A stretch of 7,504 bases of DNA, taken from NCBI GenBank assembly GCA_964351195.1, contig CAYGNI010000090.1, positions 1 through 7,504 on the forward strand, in the 5' to 3' direction. Positions 1-6,735 of this stretch are shown here, piece after piece. The translations under genes were made by a program, and so were the position numbers. The stretch's first letter is position 1, and each line of letters starts with the position of its first letter. Source of the stretch: TMED27 sp964351195. GTDB lineage: Bacteria > Pseudomonadota > Alphaproteobacteria > Micavibrionales > Micavibrionaceae. The notes under the pieces were generated by a model. That model made no database searches. It had not been told where the DNA came from and worked only from the letters and a program-made list of their open reading frames with translations.

Positions 1-18
1 TTATTGATCGCCGTAACC

Positions 19-1260
19 TTACTCATAGCGCAACGCCTCCACAGGATCGAGGCGTGCAGCGCGCCATGCCGGATAGAGCGTCGCCAGAATGGAGAGGAAG
101 AACGCCATACCGATCACGGCCGTCACCTCATGCCATTCAATCACCGCGGGCAATTGCGAGAGGAAATAAATCTCATCGGCAAACAGCTCCGTACCTGTCA
201 TCCCCTCCAACCATTGACGAATGCTTTCGATATTCACCGCAAACGCAATACCCAAAGCCGCACCAACAAGCGTCCCCAGAATGCCGATACTCGCCCCGGT
301 CAGCATAAAGATTTTCATCATGTTTGCACGGCTGGCACCCATCGTGCGCAAAATCGCGATATCATGGCCCTTGTCTTTGACCAGCATAATCATCGAGGAA
401 ATAATATTAAACGCCGCAACGATGATGATCATCGTCAAAATAAGGAACATCACATTGCGTTCGACCTCCAGCGCGTTAAAGAAGCTCTGATTGGTGTCGC
501 GCCAATCATACACGCCTGCTTCACCTTTTACAGTCAGCTCAACCTGATCACGAATTTCAGCAAGCTTCGATGCGTCCTTTAAAAACACCTCGAGCGCAGT
601 CACCGCACCTTGCAGCTTGAAAAACACTTGCGCCGATTCTAACGGCATAAACACAAACCCGCTATTATACTCATACATTCCGACATCAAAAATCAGCCCG
701 ACTTCATAGGAACGCTGCCGCGGTACAGACCCAAACGGCGTGGATTTAACCTGCGGTGAGAGCAGCGTAATCGTATCACCGGGCTGCAGGCGCATCTTAT
801 TGGCCAGCACATTCCCGATGGCCACTTTATTACCATCAAAATTGTTGAGATCACCGCTTTCGATGGAATCGCGCAAAATCTCACGGTTTGCAAAATCCGC
901 CCACTCAATGCCGCGCACCAAAACCCCGGTCGAACTGCCGCCTTTGGACACAAGCGCCTGCGCCTCAATCATCGGCACAACCTGCTCAATCCCGTTGATC
1001 GGCTGCACCTTCGTCTTTAAATATTCATAATCATAAAGCGGCCCAGACAAGGAATAGACATTCATATGTCCGTTTAAACCCAAAATACGGCTGAACAATT
1101 CCTCACGAAACCCGTTCATCACCGACATGACGATGATCAGCGTCGCAACGCCCAACATAATCCCCGTAAAGGAAAACCCTGCAATAACAGAGACAAACCC
1201 CTCCGCTTTGCGCGAGCGCAAATACCGGAACGCCACCATTCGCTCAAAAGTGGAAATCAT
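19..1260 (-). CDS. lolC: LolC/LolE-family lipoprotein-releasing ABC transporter permease
   Basis: Inner-membrane permease of the Lol system, which with the LolD ATPase extracts outer-membrane lipoproteins from the inner membrane and passes them to the periplasmic chaperone LolA. The protein is 413 residues from the ATG at 1260, normal for the family. It has a short cytoplasmic N-terminus, TM1 at about 21-48, a periplasmic domain of about 220 residues, then TM2 (270-295), TM3 (314-345) and TM4 (377-398). The family ending DPVEALRYE is present. The segment STPFGSVPRQRSYEV (about 173-187) matches the LolC 'Hook' that binds LolA. The cytoplasmic loop KDKGHDIAILRTMGAS after TM2 is the likely LolD-coupling helix. 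The ATG overlaps the proS stop by one base (TGATG); an in-frame TTG one codon upstream is less likely. The reading frame is intact. Whether it pairs with itself (LolF-like) or with a separate LolE cannot be seen here. lolD is expected beyond position 1. Confidence 0.92.
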   Translation of the reverse strand: MISTFERMVAFRYLRSRKAEGFVSVIAGFSFTGIMLGVATLIIVMSVMNGFREELFSRILGLNGHMNVYSLSGPLYDYEYLKTKVQPINGIEQVVPMIEAQALVSKGGSSTGVLVRGIEWADFANREILRDSIESGDLNNFDGNKVAIGNVLANKMRLQPGDTITLLSPQVKSTPFGSVPRQRSYEVGLIFDVGMYEYNSGFVFMPLESAQVFFKLQGAVTALEVFLKDASKLAEIRDQVELTVKGEAGVYDWRDTNQSFFNALEVERNVMFLILTMIIIVAAFNIISSMIMLVKDKGHDIAILRTMGASRANMMKIFMLTGASIGILGTLVGAALGIAFAVNIESIRQWLEGMTGTELFADEIYFLSQLPAVIEWHEVTAVIGMAFFLSILATLYPAWRAARLDPVEALRYE

Positions 1261-2711
1261 CAATACGCCTTCCCAATGAGGACCTTCGTGCCGTTGTCAT
1301 CCAGTGGTAAACAGCGCGAGCTCAGCGAATATTTTTTCTTCAGATCTTCATAACGCGCATCGTCAATCACTGAAACATCCATCCGCGCAAAGCCCGTCCC
1401 CTTGACTTTGAAATGCGCTTCTAATGCGTCCAGATCATCAAGCGCGACAATATGCGCATCACGGTAAGATTGGGCGCGGTTAAGCAATTCATCATGGATA
1501 GCATCCAGCAATCCCTGTAACTGCCCCATAAATTCATCGAAACCGCTTTGTGTCTTGGACTCGCGGCCCAAATCGCGCCGCACATGCGTCAGCGTTTCTT
1601 CTTCAACCTCACGCGCCCCGATTTCAACACGCAGCGGAATACCCTGCTTCACCATGCCCCACATTTTATCGGGCGTACGCATGTCACGATCATCCAGGAA
1701 CACCCGAATACCTTGTGATTTCAAGGCAGATTTCAGCTTGCCCGCATACTCAAGAATTTTATCTTCCTGCCCGTCATCCTTCAAAACAGGAATAATCCCA
1801 ACTTGATACGGCGCAACACGCGGCGGCATAATCATGCCGTCATCATCACCATGGGTCATAATCATCGCGCCGATCAGACGCGTGGAAATCCCCCAACTTG
1901 TCGTCCATACATATTCTTCATCACCATCACGGCCTTGAAATTTAATACCGCAACTATTAGAAAAATTCTGCCCCAAATCATGCGAAGTTCCCGCCTGCAA
2001 GGCTTTTCCGTCTTGCATCATCGCTTCAATGGTGAGCGTATTGATGGCTCCGGGAAAACGCTCATCCGCAGTTTTCTCACCTACAATCACCGGCAAAGCC
2101 AAGGCATTTTGTGCAAAATCCTGATACGCCGCAATCATCTTCAAAGAATCCTCGCGCGCCTCTTCAGGGGTTTCAAAAGCATTATGCCCTTCTTGCCATA
2201 AAAATTCAGACGTACGTAGAAACATGCGTGTGCGCATTTCCCAGCGCATCACATTCGCCCACTGGTTCAACTTCATCGGCAAATCACGATAGGATTGAAT
2301 CCACCGCGCCATAGAATCACCAATAATCGTCTCCGAAGTCGGGCGGATCACATAAGGCTCTTCCAACTCACCGGCGGGCTTGAGCCCGCCCTTGCCATCA
2401 TCTTCAAGGCGGTGATGGGTCACGACCGCGCATTCTTTGGCAAACCCGTCAATATGGGCGGCTTCACGCGCAATGAACTCCAAAGGAATGAGCAACGGAA
2501 AATAGGCATTGCGCACACCCAATTCCTTGATCATGTCATCGAAAATGCGCTGCATATTTTCCCACACAGCATAGCCATAGGGCTTAATAATCATACACCC
2601 GCGCACAGGCGAATTCTCCGCCATATCGGCGGCCTTAATAACCTGTTGATACCATTCGGGAAAATTATCCGCCCGTGTCGGGGTAATTGCAGTTTTTGGT
2701 TGTTTGCTCAT
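1260..2711 (-). CDS. proS: Prolyl-tRNA synthetase, archaeal/eukaryotic-like (type 3) form
   Basis: Class II aminoacyl-tRNA synthetase that charges tRNA-Pro with proline in the cytoplasm. The 483-residue protein resembles the Thermus/archaeal/eukaryotic type: N-terminal catalytic core with PVRGCMIIKPYGYAVWENMQ (35-54), the proline-site loop RPTSET (123-128), motif 2 MRWEMRTRMFLRTSEFLWQE (155-174), KALQAGTSHDLGQNF (236-250), and motif 3 region MTHGDDDGMIMPPRVAP (285-301). An anticodon-binding domain follows (about 302-400), then a C-terminal domain ending GKAY. The large insertion of the approximately 570-residue bacterial type is absent, and the sequence does not look like the approximately 440-residue form usual in Alphaproteobacteria. 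The C-terminal domain keeps only one cysteine (C467), so the zinc site of its relatives seems lost. A short linker insertion lies at about 101-116. The ATG at 2711 follows the upstream gene by 12 nt, with a weak AAGAG site. The frame is intact. Confidence 0.97.
   Translation of the reverse strand: MSKQPKTAITPTRADNFPEWYQQVIKAADMAENSPVRGCMIIKPYGYAVWENMQRIFDDMIKELGVRNAYFPLLIPLEFIAREAAHIDGFAKECAVVTHHRLEDDGKGGLKPAGELEEPYVIRPTSETIIGDSMARWIQSYRDLPMKLNQWANVMRWEMRTRMFLRTSEFLWQEGHNAFETPEEAREDSLKMIAAYQDFAQNALALPVIVGEKTADERFPGAINTLTIEAMMQDGKALQAGTSHDLGQNFSNSCGIKFQGRDGDEEYVWTTSWGISTRLIGAMIMTHGDDDGMIMPPRVAPYQVGIIPVLKDDGQEDKILEYAGKLKSALKSQGIRVFLDDRDMRTPDKMWGMVKQGIPLRVEIGAREVEEETLTHVRRDLGRESKTQSGFDEFMGQLQGLLDAIHDELLNRAQSYRDAHIVALDDLDALEAHFKVKGTGFARMDVSVIDDARYEDLKKKYSLSSRCLPLDDNGTKVLIGKAY
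1268..1274 (-). promoter_or_regulatory. Shine-Dalgarno site for lolC, inside the proS 3' end
   Basis: On the minus strand GGGAAGG sits 7 nt upstream of the ATG at 1260 but only 4 nt upstream of the alternative TTG at 1263. The spacing supports the ATG start. Together with the TGATG stop/start overlap it suggests that lolC translation is coupled to proS. Confidence 0.6.
2373..2390. repeat. Perfect GC-rich inverted repeat inside proS
   Basis: GGCGGGC at 2373-2379 and its exact reverse complement GCCCGCC at 2384-2390 enclose a 4-nt loop (TTGA on the plus strand). In the proS mRNA this is a 7-bp GC stem covering codons 108-113 (Gly-Gly-Leu-Lys-Pro-Ala), within the short insertion that separates VVTHH from the RPTSET loop. 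No U-tract follows on either strand and it sits mid-gene, so it is not an intrinsic terminator. It may be chance from Gly and Pro/Ala codons. Confidence 0.5.
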
Positions 2712-2723
2712 CTACTCTTAACT

Positions 2724-3299
2724 TTAAGGATATTGACCTTCTATAACTTCACCTGGCGGCTCTTGCATTACGGGTTCAGCCTTTGGTATGTCTTGCGGCT
2801 TTAAAACCTCAACGTCAATAGTATTTTTATCAACAACAGGAGTCTTTTCAGCAGGTTTTGGGGGCACGCCCTCTGCCGCCACTTCATTGGCTTCCGGCAA
2901 ATCGGTACCCTCTTCGTTACAGCGCGCCACAACCTTCTGCGTTATATCCTGCCCGTTATAAAGGATGCGCCCGTCCTGAAAAATTTCAAAGTCCGCAATC
3001 GTCGGCTTGATTTCCGCGCCGGGAACATCACTAAGATCGAGATCAAAATATTCCTCAAAATCAATCTCGACCATGGAATTAACAGGATCAACAATCGGCA
3101 CCTCAATCCGGTTAAGATCCGCAGGCACCATAGCATTGCCATTCACATCTACGCCCGGCTTATATTCCGCATCATCGGATTGATAATCGGCAATATTCTG
3201 GCACAAAGCTTTGGCCAAAATCTCATTCGCATGCGCAGCCCCATTCATCACAAAGAATGCACACAAAACCACAGCCAGCATGATCGCAAATCGGCTCAT
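2724..3299 (-). CDS. Secreted acidic protein of unknown function
   Basis: I do not recognise a family. The 191-residue product starts with Met-Ser-Arg, a hydrophobic segment at about 5-18 and a likely signal peptidase I site after AHA (residue 24), so the mature protein should be periplasmic or beyond. There is no lipobox. The mature part is strongly acidic: by my count 36 Asp/Glu against 12 Lys/Arg in 167 residues. It has two cysteines, C33 and C127, which could form a disulfide. A probably folded region (about 26-130) contains an acidic patch, VEIDFEEYFDLDLSDVPGAE (77-96). A tail from about 140 is rich in Pro, Glu and Val and looks extended or disordered. The ATG overlaps the stop of the DUF1467 gene by 4 nt (ATGA) with AGGA 6 nt upstream, so it is co-translated with it. 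The reading frame and signal peptide argue for a real gene. Confidence 0.8.
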   Translation of the reverse strand: MSRFAIMLAVVLCAFFVMNGAAHANEILAKALCQNIADYQSDDAEYKPGVDVNGNAMVPADLNRIEVPIVDPVNSMVEIDFEEYFDLDLSDVPGAEIKPTIADFEIFQDGRILYNGQDITQKVVARCNEEGTDLPEANEVAAEGVPPKPAEKTPVVDKNTIDVEVLKPQDIPKAEPVMQEPPGEVIEGQYP

Positions 3300-3541
3300 T
3301 GATAATCCTGTTCCATCATGTCTTTAGCTATATCACGAAAACTGATGATATCCATCTCTATCGCGCTAAAAATACCAATCCAGATCACAGCTGAAAGGAT
3401 GGAGGTCCAAATAAACTTTTTCTTGATATGAGGATCCCGGGGCGTGCCGTCCTCGTCGCGCACATGCCCGAACGGCAAAACCGTAAACAGCGCAATCCAC
3501 CACACAACAATATAAACGAGCACACCGGTGAATATATTCAT
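3296..3541 (-). CDS. DUF1467 family small inner-membrane protein
   Basis: This is an 81-residue two-helix membrane protein. TM1 lies at about 4-24 and holds the family signature WWIALFTVLPFG (14-25). A polar loop follows (26-42, with the charged stretch DEDGTPRDPHIKKK), then TM2 at about 43-62 and a charged cytoplasmic-looking tail of about 19 residues. DUF1467 proteins are found mainly in Alphaproteobacteria, characteristically close to proS; their function is unknown. The ATG lies 3 nt after the rnj stop, with AAGGG 8 nt upstream inside the rnj end. The gene overlaps the following secreted-protein gene by 4 nt. Assignment rests on the WW...LPFG motif, size, topology and position between rnj and proS. 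Confidence 0.85.
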   Translation of the reverse strand: MNIFTGVLVYIVVWWIALFTVLPFGHVRDEDGTPRDPHIKKKFIWTSILSAVIWIGIFSAIEMDIISFRDIAKDMMEQDYQ

Positions 3542-3542
3542 C

Positions 3543-3558
3543 TTTTAAACCCTTAAAA
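3543..3558 (-). promoter_or_regulatory. Shine-Dalgarno of the DUF1467 gene in the loop of a weak A/U hairpin
   Basis: On the minus strand TTTTAA and TTAAAA-type arms (6 bp, perfectly complementary) flank a 4-nt GGGT loop, and AAGGG spans the arm and loop 8 nt before the ATG at 3541. The element also contains the rnj stop codon. The stem is A/U only and would be weak, so I record it mainly as the ribosome-binding site that supports the DUF1467 start; any structural role is speculative. Confidence 0.35.
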
Positions 3559-5221
3559 CATGGACGCTTGTTTTGGGTTTAATGCCCAAAACATGATGGC
3601 AAAACCGGCGCAGTCCTATGCGCAACTCTTCCGCGACAAAATGATCGTCCAAACGCTCATCAAAGGTCATATCATCAATCAACTCATCAATTTCAAGCGC
3701 CATATTGTCTTCGATTTGCTCCTCACCCGGGTTATCGAGATCAAGCAAACCTATCATTTCAAATTGCGGCTGACCAAGGACTTTGCCTTTAGAATCCATC
3801 GCAATGGACACATGCAAAGCGCCCGTATATTGAAGCTTCCTGCGCGCAATAATGGATTGGTGGTCCGATTTCACAATGCGCTTTTGATCGACGGCCAAAA
3901 TATCAGCCTCAATATGGTCCACCACGACCGGCGTTCCGGGCGCGAGCTTAATCACACTGCCATTATGCGGAACAATGGTTTGCTTGACTTGGCATTGAGC
4001 TGCAAACTTGGCATGGGCCTCAAGCTGCGTACGCTCGCCATGCACGGGGACAACAAGCGCAGGACGCACCCATTGGAGCATCTGCGCAATTTCGTCCTGA
4101 CAGGGATGCCCGGACACATGAATAACATTCTCGGTATCCCGGGGACTAATGATATGCACGCCCCCCGCGCTCAGATTGTTTTTAACCGTATTGATCTCCC
4201 GCTCATTGCCCGGAATGGCGCGCGATGAAAAGATTACACTATCACCGCGCTTCATAGACACGCTTGGGTGATCTCCACGCGCAATTTTCGCCAAAGCCGC
4301 GCGATATTCCCCTTGCGATCCCGTCACAATCATCACGGTTTTGTCATCCGGCAAATAGCCCAGATCCTCTTCGGGTACAAAATCAGGAACATCGTCCATA
4401 TACCCGCATTCACGCGCGCACCCGATCATTCTGTGCAATGAGCGCCCAATCACACCAACTTGTCGCTCTGCCTTCGCCGCAGCGCGCGCAATGCTGATCA
4501 CCCGCCCGATATTCGATGAAAAAATCGTAATTGCAATTTTCCCCTTACAGTTTTTAAATTCAGCCTCAAGCCCCTTTTCAACATCACTTTCAGAACCGGA
4601 AAAACCCGCCACTTCCGAATTGGTCGAATCCCCGATATAAGCCAGCACGCCTTTTTCACCGATCGCTTTAAAATGCTCCGGGTTTATCGCATCGCCAACC
4701 ACCGGCCGGGGATCTAAATTCCAATCCCCTGAATGCACAACCCGCGCCCCGTCTTTCGTTTCAATGACAAGAGAAGATGTATCAGGAACAGAATGCGAAA
4801 CTGGGATCCATTGAACCTTAAATGAACCGATACCTTGCACCTGCAACGGTTCAACAATGACCACCGGAACATTGCGAAGATTACGCTCCTCAAGCTTTTT
4901 GCGCAAAACAGCCGCCGTAAAGCGCGACGCATAAATCGGACATTCAAGGCGCGGCCATAAATAGGCCACCGCGCCAATATGATCTTCATGCGCATGCGTA
5001 ATAATCAAACCTTTCAGTTTGTCTTTGTGCGCCTCTAAAAAAGTAGGGTCCGGCAACAACAAATCAATGCCGGGAAATCGCTCATCGGCAAAGCCAATAC
5101 CGCAATCCACCGCCAATAATTCCCCATCGCAAATATAAACATTGAGGTTGACCCCGAATTGCTCACTCCCGCCAAGCGGCACAAAATAAAACCCGTCATC
5201 ATCAAGAACCGGATACCCCAT
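3545..5221 (-). CDS. rnj: Ribonuclease J (metallo-beta-lactamase/beta-CASP)
   Basis: RNase J combines 5'-to-3' exonuclease and endonuclease activity in RNA decay and in maturation of rRNA and other transcripts. The 558-residue protein is full length. The metallo-beta-lactamase core has the metal motif HAHEDH (76-81), SHSVPD with H144, and HSGDWNLD with D166. GDSTN (197-201) leads into the beta-CASP domain, with SSNIGR (235-240), SSRAIPGNE (332-340) and SGHP (370-373). The core closes at PVHGE (392-396, H394). The C-terminal domain runs from about residue 450 and contains an acidic stretch (about 498-527) before a basic end. All expected metal ligands appear present, so it should be active. 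The ATG at 5221 follows coaX by 7 nt, with TAAGG 5 nt upstream. Alphaproteobacteria commonly carry RNase J as well as RNase E. Confidence 0.96.
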   Translation of the reverse strand: MGYPVLDDDGFYFVPLGGSEQFGVNLNVYICDGELLAVDCGIGFADERFPGIDLLLPDPTFLEAHKDKLKGLIITHAHEDHIGAVAYLWPRLECPIYASRFTAAVLRKKLEERNLRNVPVVIVEPLQVQGIGSFKVQWIPVSHSVPDTSSLVIETKDGARVVHSGDWNLDPRPVVGDAINPEHFKAIGEKGVLAYIGDSTNSEVAGFSGSESDVEKGLEAEFKNCKGKIAITIFSSNIGRVISIARAAAKAERQVGVIGRSLHRMIGCARECGYMDDVPDFVPEEDLGYLPDDKTVMIVTGSQGEYRAALAKIARGDHPSVSMKRGDSVIFSSRAIPGNEREINTVKNNLSAGGVHIISPRDTENVIHVSGHPCQDEIAQMLQWVRPALVVPVHGERTQLEAHAKFAAQCQVKQTIVPHNGSVIKLAPGTPVVVDHIEADILAVDQKRIVKSDHQSIIARRKLQYTGALHVSIAMDSKGKVLGQPQFEMIGLLDLDNPGEEQIEDNMALEIDELIDDMTFDERLDDHFVAEELRIGLRRFCHHVLGIKPKTSVHVLRV

Positions 5222-5228
5222 ACGCGCC

Positions 5229-5996
5229 TTACGCCTTTCTCTGAGAATGCAGGATTTGCAAACCCTTTAAGGTTAAATGCTCATCAACCTGATCAATTAC
5301 ATCACTGTCTGCGGCAAAGAGAGGCGCAAGCCCCCCTGTCGCCAGAATAAACGGCTTTTCGCCGCCAAGCTCCGCGGTAATTTCGCCCACAATCCCGTGA
5401 ATAAGACCTTGATAGCCAAAAAACACCCCCGATTGCATAGCCCCTTCGGTTGTTTTACCAATGACACGTTCGGGTTTTTTAACGCTCACCCTGGGAAGCT
5501 TCGAAGCCGCCTGATGCAACGCATTCATGGATAGATTAATCCCCGGCGCAATTACCCCGCCCGCATAATCACCCTTGGCGTTAATGACATCAAACGTAGT
5601 CGCCGTTCCAAAATCGATCACAATAGCAGGATAGCGATACAACCCCTTCACCGCGACCGCATTCACCAAACGGTCCGCCCCCGCATCTTCCGGACGTTCA
5701 AGATCAACCGTAATGCCAACCATATCCTTGGTTACAAAAACAGGCGTGCATTCCAGATATTTTTGGCAGAACCGTTCAACTTGAAAATTCGCCTCCGGCA
5801 CAACAGAACTCACAATAACGTTTTTCACCCTATCCCACGAAATATCGCATAACGCGAACAGCTCATGTAAAAACGCCGCATACTCATCAGGGCTGCGCGC
5901 CGGATCACTGCGCAAACGCCATGATGTCACCAAAGTTTCACCATCGTAAACCGCGAAAACCGTGTTCGTATTGCCAATATCAATCGCTAATAGCAT
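5229..5996 (-). CDS. coaX: Type III pantothenate kinase
   Basis: Catalyses ATP-dependent phosphorylation of pantothenate, the first committed step of coenzyme A synthesis. The 255-residue length is typical. The ASKHA-fold phosphate motif DIGNTN lies at 6-11, the pantothenate-site motif GADR at 106-109, the second nucleotide motif DFGTATTFD at 128-136, and ATGG at 219-222. CoaX kinases are not feedback-inhibited by CoA and need a monovalent cation; this is family knowledge. The ATG at 5996 places DIGNTN at the usual distance from the N-terminus and makes the gene overlap birA by 17 nt in another frame. The only ribosome-binding signal is a weak GAG very close to the ATG, so translation probably depends on coupling to birA. 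The frame is intact. Confidence 0.96.
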   Translation of the reverse strand: MLLAIDIGNTNTVFAVYDGETLVTSWRLRSDPARSPDEYAAFLHELFALCDISWDRVKNVIVSSVVPEANFQVERFCQKYLECTPVFVTKDMVGITVDLERPEDAGADRLVNAVAVKGLYRYPAIVIDFGTATTFDVINAKGDYAGGVIAPGINLSMNALHQAASKLPRVSVKKPERVIGKTTEGAMQSGVFFGYQGLIHGIVGEITAELGGEKPFILATGGLAPLFAADSDVIDQVDEHLTLKGLQILHSQRKA

Positions 5997-6729
5997 CGCT
6001 CACATCATCATAAAGATAAACATCACCGGCCCCGATGGTCTTGATTATCCCATCATCCTTGCGGAGCCTCAAATTTCCATGCGCATCAATATCATGGAAA
6101 TATCCTTTTTCCAACTGCGCAGCGATTTTGACACTGATTGCCGTGCCTTTTGGGTGCGCATAATCGAGCCATTGCTGCCCAAACATATCAAAACCCTGCG
6201 CGAGCCACACTTCGTATGAATGCTTAAACTGCGTCAAAAACGCATCCCGAAACACATTAATGTCGACCGGTGCCGTGCTGAAATCATTCAAACACGCGCC
6301 GATATCCGTAGGCGCACTGGCAATATTCACCCCAACGCCAAGCACAACCCACTCTACACCGCCCTCATTCAAAGACGTTTCCAGCAAAAGTCCCGCGCAT
6401 TTGCGTCCATCAATCAAAAGATCATTCGGCCATTTAAGTGCTGGCCTCGCGGAAATGGATACATCCACCGTCTGCGCGAGTACCAAAGACGCAAGTAGTG
6501 AAAGCTGCCCCAAATCACGCGGGCGGCAATCCGGTTCCAAAACCATGGAGAGATAAAGATTACCGGGAGGAGACACCCAGTCGCGCCCATGACGGCCATA
6601 CCCGGCATCCTGCTTCATCGCCTGAAGAACGAAGCCTTCATCGGCGGAGCCTTCCTGAACCCGATTTTTTAGCAAATCCTGCGTAGAGGGGACAGTGTCG
6701 TGCGTTTCTATGCACCATTCAAAAGACAT
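5980..6729 (-). CDS. birA: Biotin--[acetyl-CoA-carboxylase] ligase, catalytic form without DNA-binding domain
   Basis: Activates biotin with ATP to biotinyl-AMP and transfers it to a lysine of biotin-dependent carboxylases such as AccB. The 249-residue protein begins directly in the catalytic domain (ETHDTVPSTQ, 8-17), so the N-terminal helix-turn-helix of the E. coli BirA repressor is missing and it should not regulate biotin genes directly. Visible motifs are the biotinyl-AMP loop GYGRHGRDW (43-51), KWPNDL (99-104), GRKCAGLLLE (108-117, with the probable catalytic Lys110) and VLGVGVNI (129-136). A small SH3-like C-terminal domain follows from about 195. The loop has Tyr and His where E. coli has Arg (GRGRRGR), while the arginines at 46 and 49 are kept; such variants are common. 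The ATG at 6729 is 6 nt after the nuoN stop, with a weak AGG site. Confidence 0.95.
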   Translation of the reverse strand: MSFEWCIETHDTVPSTQDLLKNRVQEGSADEGFVLQAMKQDAGYGRHGRDWVSPPGNLYLSMVLEPDCRPRDLGQLSLLASLVLAQTVDVSISARPALKWPNDLLIDGRKCAGLLLETSLNEGGVEWVVLGVGVNIASAPTDIGACLNDFSTAPVDINVFRDAFLTQFKHSYEVWLAQGFDMFGQQWLDYAHPKGTAISVKIAAQLEKGYFHDIDAHGNLRLRKDDGIIKTIGAGDVYLYDDVSDAISD

Positions 6730-6735
6730 GAAAGC

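Noticed and set aside
4..582. 192-codon plus-strand open frame antisense to lolC
   Set aside because: Its translation is low-complexity, rich in His, Arg and Asn, typical of the reverse complement of a membrane-protein gene. The minus-strand frame is clearly the real gene.
2373..2390. GC hairpin as an intrinsic terminator
   Set aside because: It is in the middle of the proS reading frame and has no T-run following on either strand.
2295..2804. 169-codon plus-strand frame crossing the proS start and the secreted-protein end
   Set aside because: It covers two supported minus-strand genes and has no domain I recognise; the length is expected by chance.
3227..3299. Lipoprotein signal on the secreted acidic protein
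   Set aside because: There is no cysteine at the predicted cleavage point; the only cysteine in the leader (C13) is inside the hydrophobic core. The AHA site fits signal peptidase I.
3560..4228. 222-codon plus-strand open frame antisense to rnj
   Set aside because: It lies wholly inside rnj, which has all its catalytic motifs. Its translation shows no recognisable domain or signal, and I saw no ribosome-binding site.
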